This document shows positions 1 through 7,100 of a stretch of DNA of 9,934 bases, in pieces. Each line of letters opens with the position of its first letter. The first letter of the stretch is position 1. This DNA comes from CALMFT01 sp035333525 (lineage in GTDB: Bacteria; Patescibacteriota; Gracilibacteria; Absconditabacterales; Absconditicoccaceae). The stretch spans positions 1 through 9,934 of the forward strand of contig DAOQQF010000037.1 in NCBI GenBank assembly GCA_035333525.1, written 5' to 3'. A model generated the notes under the pieces. That model was not told where the DNA came from. It ran no database searches and saw only the letters and a list, made by a program, of their open reading frames with translations. The position numbers and the translations under genes are program-made.

Positions 1-2
1 TA

Positions 3-176
3 TTAGGAATCAAGAAAATGGGTAGTTTGCGTTTGTTATACAATCGGTATAAGTACCATAAAACGAAGTGTTATGATTACGGAATGGAAGAGGTCCCGAA
101 CTCTCGGGATAAATATCCTCGGGAAGCTCGTCGAATGTGGATTTTACAAGACCAAAGGATTTGATATGATAGGTAG
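3..176 (+). CDS. possible C-terminal end of an unidentified upstream gene
   Basis: With UGA read as Gly this frame is open from the left edge to a TAG at 174-176 and gives 57 residues rich in Arg, Lys and Tyr, including one UGA-coded Gly at 162-164. I do not recognise the family. Most of it lies in a dispersed repeat whose second copy, at 2132-2309, has stop codons in the matching frame. The opposite strand over the same stretch is also open but has no plausible start. The frame may therefore be a chance opening through repeat DNA. Sequence to the left of the window would settle it. Confidence 0.2.
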
Positions 177-208
177 TTTTTCATGAATTGAGAGTTTTTC
201 CCCAGCTT
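49..208 (+). repeat. dispersed intergenic repeat, copy 1
   Basis: This stretch of about 160 bp is repeated at 2132-2309 in the same orientation. The 3' part is the best conserved: 140-198 matches 2242-2300 over 59 bp without a difference. The middle holds a 6-bp hairpin, TCCCGA/TCGGGA with loop ACTC, at 94-109, and a second TCGGGA at 119-124 that could compete for the same CCCGA arm. Conservation ignores any one reading frame, which fits a repeat or structured element better than a gene. It ends 36 bp before the gatC start and appears to supply the -35 box of that promoter. No terminal inverted repeats or transposase were seen. Confidence 0.75.
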
Positions 209-216
209 TCTAAAAT
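188..216 (+). promoter_or_regulatory. probable sigma-70-type promoter of gatC
   Basis: TTGAGA at 188-193 and TAAAAT at 211-216 are separated by 17 bp, close to the consensus. Transcription would begin near 223 and leave a leader of about 20 nt before the ATG at 245. No Shine-Dalgarno sequence is visible in that T-rich leader. The -35 lies in the conserved 3' end of the dispersed repeat and the -10 just outside it. Confidence 0.5.
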
Positions 217-244
217 GTAACGTATTTTATTTATTGTTTTTTCT

Positions 245-514
245 ATGTCTTTCTCAAAAACCCAGTTTGATAAACTTCTTTCGATGACGATGCTTTCATT
301 GGATACATCAACCTATGAACAAATGTATCATCAAATGGAAGGAATACTTACTTTTGTAGATACACTTAATGAGATTCAACTCCCTGATCATGTAGAACCT
401 ATCAATAATTATAGATCACTTGATCGTGAGTATGTTGATCATCATATTGATCTTATGCAAAATGTAGAACACCCTATTGCCAATAATATGATTCAGATCA
501 AATTCAAAAGATAA
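245..514 (+). CDS. gatC: aspartyl/glutamyl-tRNA amidotransferase subunit C (GatC)
   Basis: GatC is the small subunit of the GatCAB amidotransferase, which converts Glu-tRNA(Gln) and/or Asp-tRNA(Asn) to the amidated forms in the cytoplasm. It wraps around GatA and stabilises its contact with GatB. The 89-residue product is close to the usual length of about 95. It shows the family layout: an N-terminal helix with LSLDTSTYEQM, the region GILTFVDTLNEIQ leading to HVEPINN, then the Arg-Asp segment (SLDREYVDHH) and a short basic C-terminus. The match rests on this pattern, read by eye. The ATG at 245 is the first in frame and has no Shine-Dalgarno sequence. No UGA occurs in frame. gatA and gatB are not next to it, so the subunits are probably encoded at separate loci. 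Its stop is 2 bp from the stop of the convergent pseudouridine synthase. Confidence 0.82.
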   Translation: MSFSKTQFDKLLSMTMLSLDTSTYEQMYHQMEGILTFVDTLNEIQLPDHVEPINNYRSLDREYVDHHIDLMQNVEHPIANNMIQIKFKR

Positions 515-516
515 TC

Positions 517-1644
517 CTACTCAAACATTTTAAAATCCTCTGGAAGTGGGGCAATAGCTTTGATAGTGAAATTTCTGTGATCAAGGAAGGTATACTGGTG
601 GCTATGTAATAGTTGTCTGGTTATCTGATACTGTTTATGCGCAATTCTATTGATAGCGCCTTGACCGTATTGGATATCGCCAATAATAGGGTGTCCAATA
701 TGGCTCATATGAACCCTGATTTGATGCATTCTCCCAGTATGAAGTTGACACTCGATGAGACTGACTGGGCCCAAAAGTGGATCTTCAATAATTTTGACGA
801 CGCGCATTCAGGTAGTACTCTCCAATCATTTTTCATGATTTACAAATACATGAGCACGACCGGATGTTTTATGAAAGCCTTTGAATAAGGGCATATTTAT
901 CATCATATAGGGTCATCATTTTTTGGATGAACGATCTCACCCATCTGTGGTTACAAATTTATACTTACGGGCAATCTGATTGGTATCAACAGCGCCCACT
1001 ACTCGAGCTTGGTAGATTTTGGTGATGGTATGATCTCTGATGAGAGCATTGATATGCTGAAGTGCAGGATAGGTTAGTGCTGACACTAATACTCCAGAGG
1101 TATCTTTATCCAAACGGTAGGCAAAAGCAGGTTTGAAGGTACTATGTGGGTGTGAGACAGAAGTCAGAGTATCGTTAGATCACTCATGAGATTTGTTAGA
1201 TAGGGAGTTATTAACTGCATACGCAAGGAGTTGATTCATAGTGACATCATGTTCATGGCCATTTCATTCATGTGCAACAATACCTACAGGTTTATTCCAA
1301 ATCAATCGTTCATCGTCTTGATAGATGATTAAATCTTTCCAGGTAGTACCTAGTTTGTTGATAAGTGTCTCAATATGACCATTGTTGGTCTTGATAGACT
1401 CCTTGTTGACCAACTGATCATCGACAAGTTGGTGAAACCATATCTGATCACCAGCCTGGATGATATAGTTCTCTTTTCTAGATCTAGGTTTGTGGTCTAC
1501 TGAATCATGAAGAACAATCTTGATCCACCCCTTTCTAATCCGATTGTAGATATCTTTGAGGGTTATGTGAGAGTATGGTTTGAAGTATTTCCTACATCGT
1601 CTATCAAATCTTTGGTTTGCTGAGTTAGTATCAATAGTAATCAT
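517..1644 (-). CDS. RluA-family 23S rRNA/tRNA pseudouridine synthase (RluC/RluD-like), with UGA=Gly
   Basis: The enzyme isomerises uridine to pseudouridine in structured RNA, in the RluA family usually 23S rRNA or tRNA. Read with UGA as Gly the frame gives 375 residues, slightly above the usual 300-330. Residues about 11-73 are an S4 RNA-binding domain. The catalytic motif YRLDKDTSG is at 176-184 with Asp179 as nucleophile; family members often have His where Tyr176 stands. LHTGRMHQIRVH at 301-312 is the second family signature. Seven in-frame UGA codons, the first at residue 127, break it up under the standard code. The ATG at 1644 places the S4 domain normally, and no Shine-Dalgarno sequence precedes it. 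It converges on gatC and diverges from the helicase. The exact RNA target cannot be told from sequence, so no symbol is given. Confidence 0.88.
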
Positions 1645-1701
1645 AAGGTAGGATCAAAAGGTAAAATAAAAGATATTCTAAAGAGAATTAATAGAAATTG
1701 A

Positions 1702-1729
1702 ATTGTATAAACTCATCGAGTAATTGCAA
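1702..1729 (-). promoter_or_regulatory. candidate promoter of the pseudouridine synthase gene
   Basis: On the minus strand TTGCAA (1724-1729) is followed after 16 bp by TACAAT (1702-1707). Transcription would start near 1695 and leave a leader of about 50 nt before the ATG at 1644. Both boxes are near consensus, but AT-rich DNA yields such pairs by chance. A second -10-like TAGAAT lies closer to the gene. Confidence 0.35.
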
Positions 1730-1744
1730 GGGAGAATTACACTA

Positions 1745-1876
1745 TTATCGACCTGTGAGATCGACTTTGTTGTGAGATTTATAGTCTATGTGGTGTTTGA
1801 TTACTTTATTGATAGCAAAAACTCAATAGGATGAACCCATTGAGTTGTGCCGCTTTGCCTCAACAACTTTTTTCAT
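1745..1876 (-). CDS. possible small protein of 43 residues, unknown function
   Basis: ATG at 1876 to TAA at 1745 encodes 43 residues beginning MKKVVEAKRHNSMGSS, rich in Lys, His and Asn, with one UGA read as Gly (residue 18). I do not recognise it and see no membrane segment. No Shine-Dalgarno sequence precedes it, but none precedes the secure genes here either. Against it, a terminator-like hairpin (1820-1846) lies within the frame, and with only two stop codons in use chance ORFs of this size are common. It may be real, a gene remnant or noise. Confidence 0.2.
1817..1846 (-). terminator. hairpin with T-tract on the minus strand, possible terminator
   Basis: AACTCAAT (1820-1827) pairs with ATTGAGTT (1839-1846), with two further G-C pairs inside and an ATGAA loop. 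On the minus strand the 3' arm runs into five T residues. No secure minus-strand gene ends just upstream, so its client is unclear. If the 43-residue ORF is translated, this hairpin is part of its coding sequence. Confidence 0.3.
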
Positions 1877-2131
1877 GAAATTGTTATCTACGATTACTGA
1901 TAATTAAATCTAAATAATCGTTGTAGGTCATTACTGACCCATTAAAAATAACTAATTTCATAATTTTGAGTTTTGAGTACGTGATAATGATAATGAAAGT
2001 AGTATTATTTGTCAAATTAGATATTTGTTTTGTAACAAGAAGGGGCATATTCCTTGTTTAACATAGTACCGTAGTATTGATTTTCGTTATACTTATTGCT
2101 CATAAACTTAGTATCATCGGTGTCTTGTGGA

Positions 2132-2309
2132 ATAAGTGCTATAAAACGAAGTTTTATGATTATAATATGAAGGAGGTCCGACCTATCGGGGTAAATCCCG
2201 AAGTCTCGGGATAAATATCCTTGGGAAGTTCGTCGAATGTAGATTTTACAAGACCAAAGGATTTGATATGATAGGTAGTTTTTCATGAATTGAGAGTTTT
2301 CCCCAGCTT
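2132..2309 (+). repeat. dispersed intergenic repeat, copy 2
   Basis: Second copy of the element at 49-208, in the same orientation and again just upstream of a plus-strand gene (59 bp from its ATG). It is about 18 bp longer because of extra sequence around 2181-2196. The hairpin TCCCGA/TCGGGA is kept at 2196-2211, but the loop is AGTC instead of ACTC. An extra TCGGG at 2186-2190 offers the CCCGA arm an alternative partner. The 59 bp at 2242-2300 are identical to copy 1. A perfect AAGGAGGT lies at 2170-2177, but no start codon follows at a useful distance. Confidence 0.75.
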
Positions 2310-2327
2310 CCATAATACTATCTCTCT

Positions 2328-2358
2328 TTGTTTCTTCCCTTGTTTTCAGGTCTATAAT
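2328..2358 (+). promoter_or_regulatory. probable helicase promoter with consensus -10 (TATAAT)
   Basis: TATAAT at 2353-2358 lies only 9 bp before the ATG at 2368, so transcription would start at or within a few bases of the start codon. That would give a leaderless or nearly leaderless mRNA. The -35 is weak: TTGTTT at 2328-2333 with a 19-bp spacer is the best candidate. The repeat copy just upstream carries TTGAGA (2290-2295) with a CATAAT 15 bp further on, a possible second promoter. Confidence 0.45.
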
Positions 2359-2367
2359 TATTATGAT

Positions 2368-4032
2368 ATGGGTATGGATGTTGGTCAGTATATCAGAGAT
2401 CATCTTAATGATGAACAAACACAGGCTGCACTTCATGTAGAGAGTTCAAGTTTGATCTTGGCATGAGCGTGAAGCTGAAAAACCAGAACCCTTACTTACA
2501 AGATCGCTTATTTGGTCTATGGATTAGGGGTTTTTGTTGATGAGATATTTGCAGTGACATTTACTAATAAGGCTGCCAATGAGATGAAATCAAGACTTAT
2601 TGAAATCTCTACTGACATTGTCTCCAAGATGAATACATCAGAATCAGGACTCTTTGGAGTGAATACAACACCTCCTGCATTTCATCGAATAGGTACATTT
2701 CATGGGTTGTTTCTTAGATTCCTTAAACAAGAAATTGAATACTATAAGTCGGAATTTCCCTCACTTGATAGATATAAAACTACCTTTGGAGTATACGATG
2801 ATGGAGAGTCCAAGTCATTAATAAAAAGAATTATTGTCGCTTCCAAGTTAGAGTGAATCATCGAAGTTGATCCCGCAAGATCATGAATATCCAAACTAAA
2901 AAATCAGGGTATTACACCCACATGATTTTCTAAGATGCTTCAAGATCGTCAGGATTCACATATATTAACTATCTATACTGCATATCAAAAAGAGCTTCAA
3001 AAGGCAAATATGATGGATTTTGATGATCTTCTGCTTATCCCTTATTTGATTTTTAAATCCAACCCCGAAGTATTGTCCAAACGACAACGTAAATTTCAGT
3101 TTGTATTGGTAGACGAGGCTCAAGATACCAACTGGATTCAGTTTGAACTCATGAAGATGTTGACTTCCAATCATGGCAATATCACGTTTATTGGGGATGA
3201 CTTTCAATCAATTTATCGTTGGCGTGGAGCAGTGATGGAGAATTTTCTCAAGGTTCAAGATATACGACCTGATATGAAGATGTTCAAATTACAAACAAAC
3301 TATCGTTCTAAATCACATATTGTACATGCAAGTAATCATATTATCAAACATAATCAGAAACAATATGACAAGGTTGTTACTCCTCATCGCCAAGCCCAAG
3401 ACAAGATTGTGGTGATGCATCATGGAGATGAGATTGATGAGGCACAACACGTAGTAGATCTGATTGCCAAGATTAAAGAGGAAAAAAATAAAAATCGAGA
3501 TCAGTTTGCTATACTGTATCGTAAAAATGCTCTTTCTTCGAGTTTTGAACAACAATGCATTATGCAGAGTATTCCTTACAAGGTCTATGGGGGGTTTAAG
3601 TTCTTGGAAAGAAAAGAAATCAAAGATATTTTGGCATATGTTAAATATCTTTATAATCCAAACGACACCATATCTCTCAAACGTATTATCAATACCCCCA
3701 GACGTGGTATCTCTGATGAAACTATCAAAGTATTGGAAGATTATGCCGTTGTTCATGAGTTAACACTCGATCATGTATTACACGATCAGACGAGTATAAC
3801 GTGATTATGACTTGGTACGAGGGCCATTGAATCATGTAAAAAATTCATCATGACGGTAGATTTTCTCAAACCATTGATCGATAATCTGACACCATCTGCA
3901 CTGATAGAACAAATTATCAACACCATCAATTATAAGTCATTCCTCATGGATACAGAAGGTAAAAACGCTCAAGATAAGATAGACAATTTGGGTGAACTAG
4001 TGAATTTAGGATTAAACTATGAATGAATATAA
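2368..4032 (+). CDS. UvrD/PcrA/Rep-type SF1A helicase lacking motifs V and VI (C-terminally truncated)
   Basis: This family unwinds DNA 3' to 5' during repair and replication using ATP. With UGA as Gly the product is 554 residues; full members have about 650-750. Visible motifs are Walker A AGAGSGKT at 32-39 (all three Gly are UGA), Ia AVTFTNKAANEM at 62-73, GTFHG (Ib), Walker B DEAQD at 249-253, III GDDFQSIYRWRG at 276-287, IV TNYRS at 310-314, then GGFKFLERKEIKD and TPRRGIS in the 2B region. The frame ends just after the DNLGELVNL segment. The rest of 2A, with motifs V (LHSAKGLEF-like) and VI (arginine finger), is absent, and the stop lies inside a terminator. Nine UGA are in frame. The ATG at 2368 is the first in this frame after a TAG at 2272 and places the Q-motif region (NDEQTQA) normally. 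Without motif VI it should not couple ATP hydrolysis, so it is a pseudogene, a regulatory fragment or an assembly artefact. Confidence 0.88.
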
Positions 4033-4068
4033 AAACCCTGTTTGATGATTAATCAAGACAGGGTTTTT
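4031..4068. terminator. bidirectional intrinsic terminator between helicase and surface-protein genes
   Basis: An 11-bp stem AAAAACCCTGT (4031-4041) with ACAGGGTTTTT (4058-4068) is extended by an inner TTGAT/ATCAA pairing (4042-4046 with 4052-4056), a GATTA loop and one bulged G at 4057. It ends in T-tracts on both strands, so it can stop both convergent genes. The helicase TAA (4030-4032) overlaps its first arm. The surface-protein stop lies 35 bp away. Confidence 0.9.
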
Positions 4069-4102
4069 GTTATTATCTTCTTATAGTAACCTAAACTTCA
4101 TA

Positions 4103-7100
4103 TTATTGATTAACACCTGTTTCTGGAAGTGAATCAGGAGCAACAAATTCAAAGAGTTCATCTACTGCTGAATCAATAAGTTGGACAATTTTTGTTTTCT
4201 TAATATTTGAGATAATAGTCTCTAATTGAGCAATAATTTTTGATGGCGTGGGTAAAGGAACGGGTATATAAGTACCACCTTGTGTGTCTTTTATACTTCC
4301 AAGTTCTACTCCAAAATTATTATGTGGTGATATAGTATCATCTATTAATACATTGAAGGTCGAGTTTGGTATTACGATACTTGTATAAGGATCTGGTTGT
4401 TGAGTTGTTTGTTCATACTGAGCTGAGTCGGGAGCATAAAAAGGAAGGTTATTATAACTGATAATATGTGGTCCGCAGCCTATTCATGTAAAGTAGTAGT
4501 ATCATGACATATTGGTAAAGACGCTACGAACACCATCAAGTTTGACCATGATACCAACTAATACTTGATCTACTCATGTTGTGAAGTAGTCATCATGATC
4601 GGTGTCAATATACACATATCCATTCACTTCACATGAGTATGCTTCCAGACCAAAGTTATTGTCTGGAGAAATAACATCAAGGGTTAATGGATTCATGGTG
4701 CCTGCAGGTATGGTTATAGTTACTGGAGTTGATTGTTGTGTGGTTTGTTCCATTTGAGCTGAGTCTTCTACATACATTGTCGTATTATCAAAAGTTACTG
4801 TATGTAACCCACAAGAAACACCGGTAAATTCATAGTAACCATCATTGTTAGTAGTTGTATTGTACATAGTACCATCAAGATATACAATCAATCATGTCAT
4901 GGGTGCATCAACTCCACTGGTAAACAGATCATCATGATCCATATCAAGGTAAATGTATCCATTTACATCACATGGTATCGTCATAACTCCAAAATTATTA
5001 TCTGGGGAGTAAGTATCTGCTAAAAATCTATCAAATGTTCATGTGACCGCATCAATACCAGTACTGATTGGTTGCTGAGTACTATATTCAAACTGAGCAG
5101 AACTATGATAATAACCAGTATTTTCACCAGTAAATGAAACAGTATACATGGTTTCACAATCAAGCCCTGTAAATAAGTAATATCCCATAGTATCTGTAAT
5201 AGTGCTCGATCCGTTTGATAATGTGATAAGCTGACCAGTAAGTACGTAGTCACCAGTATCATAACTCATATTACCATTTACATCAACATAAACATATCCA
5301 TCCAAAGCACATTGTGTTGGTACCAACCCAAAGTTATTGTTGGGTGATATGAGATCTACTATCAGATTATCAAATGTTCATGTTGCAATTTCAATAATTG
5401 TATTGCTTGCTTGCTGAGTGTTGTATTCAAATTGAGCTGAGTTATACTCGTAACCAGGAAGTGATCATGAAAGAGTGACTGTATATCATGAACTACATAC
5501 TACACCGCTAAATTCATAGTATCACATCGCATCTGTGATAGTACTCATACCATTGGATAGGACAATAGATGCTCCTGTTAGTACAAGTTCTCATGTATCA
5601 TAAAGGTCATTGAGATCCATATCTACATAGACATATCCATTTACAAAACACGTTTCTGGCACCAATCCAAAGTTATTATTTGGTGAAATAATGTCATTGG
5701 TAGGAATATCAAATGTACCTGTTGCTACCTCTATACCAGTATCAGTAAGCTGTTGACCACTGTATTCAAACTGAGCAGAACTATGAAGATATCAAGCAAC
5801 ATTTCCTGTGTAGTCAACTGTATAACCTGAGGCACACTTGAGTCCTGTAAATACGTAATACCCCATAGCGTCTGTAATAGTACTCAATCCATTTGATAAT
5901 GTGATAAGCTGACCAGTTACTATTAGATCGCTTCCGCTATCATAAAGATTATTTACATTGAGATCGATATATACATATCCGTTGAGTTCACAAGTTACAG
6001 GTACCAAACCAAAGTTATTATTTAGTGACACGATATCATTGGTGGGAATACTAAACGTACCTGTTGCTACTACGATACCAGTATCAGTAAGCTGTTGACC
6101 ACTGTATTCAAACTGAGCAGAACTATGATTATGATCTGCTATTATTCATGTATAATACACATCGTATCTCAAACTACAGTCCAATCAACTAAAGACATAG
6201 TAACCAGCCCCATTAGTTATAGTACTCAATCCATTTGATAACGTAATTGTTTGTCATGTTACAGCGCTATCGGTTCCATCATAGATATCGTTCATATTTG
6301 TATCTATATATACATAACCATTGAGTTCACACGTTGGTATAAGCCCAAAGTTATTATTTAGTGACACGATATCGTTGGTGGGAATACTAAACGTACCTGT
6401 TGCTACTACAATACCAGTATCAGTAAGCTGTTGACCACTGTATTCAAATTGAGCAGAACTATGAGAATAACCATTTACTGATCATGTATAAGATACTGTA
6501 TACCCTGTTTGACATACAAGTCCAGTAAAGACATAGTAACCAACCTCATTGGTAGTAGTAGAAAGGCCATTGGAGAGTGTGATTACTTGACCAGTCACGA
6601 TAGTATCACCACTATCATAAAGATCATTAACGTTGTTATCTATATACACATAACCATTGAGTTCACATGTTGGTATAAGCCCAAAGTTATTATTTGGTGA
6701 CACGATATCTCACGAATTTGCATCAAACGTACCTGTTGCTACTACGATACCAGTATCAGTAAGCTGTTGACCACTGTATTCAAACTGAGCAGAACTATGA
6801 TTATGATCTGCTATTATTCATGTATAATACACATCGTATCTCAAACTACAGTCCAATCAACTAAAGACATAGTAACCAGCCCCATTAGTTATAGTACTCA
6901 ATCCATTTGATAACGTAATTGTTTGTCATGTTACAGCGCTATCGGTTCCATCATAGATATCGTTCATATTTGTATCTATATATACATAACCATTGAGTTC
7001 ACACGTTGGTATAAGCCCAAAGTTATTATTTAGTGACACGATATCGTTGGTGGGAATACTAAACGTACCTGTTGCTACTACAATACCAGTATCAGTAAGC

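Noticed and set aside
1..215. Open minus-strand frame through repeat copy 1 (reads KSTFDELPEDIYPES and onward).
   Set aside because: It is protein-like in part and free of TAA and TAG, but there is no ATG before the next in-frame stop, and copy 2 is interrupted in the same frame. It could be a gene remnant carried by the repeat.
613..888. Plus-strand ORF opposite the pseudouridine synthase.
   Set aside because: It is antisense to the conserved catalytic half of that gene and shows no family features.
1884..1961. 25-residue minus-strand ORF starting MKLVIFNG, just before the 43-residue ORF.
   Set aside because: It is too short to support without homologues in DNA using only two stop codons, and no ribosome-binding signal is visible.
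2170..2177. Perfect AAGGAGGT as a ribosome binding site.
   Set aside because: No start codon follows within a useful distance, and the matching place in repeat copy 1 lacks it.
2017..2436. 139-residue minus-strand ORF.
   Set aside because: It overlaps the helicase start and its promoter, runs through the repeat, and has low-complexity Ile-rich stretches. Its last 40 residues look protein-like but have no independent support.
2461..2484. UGA as tryptophan (genetic code 4).
   Set aside because: It would give Trp at all three glycine positions of the P-loop. TGG is used normally for Trp elsewhere.
2965..3763. Minus-strand ORFs 2965-3207 and 3313-3756, and plus-strand ORF 3464-3763, inside the helicase.
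   Set aside because: They are shadows of a gene with well-conserved motifs.
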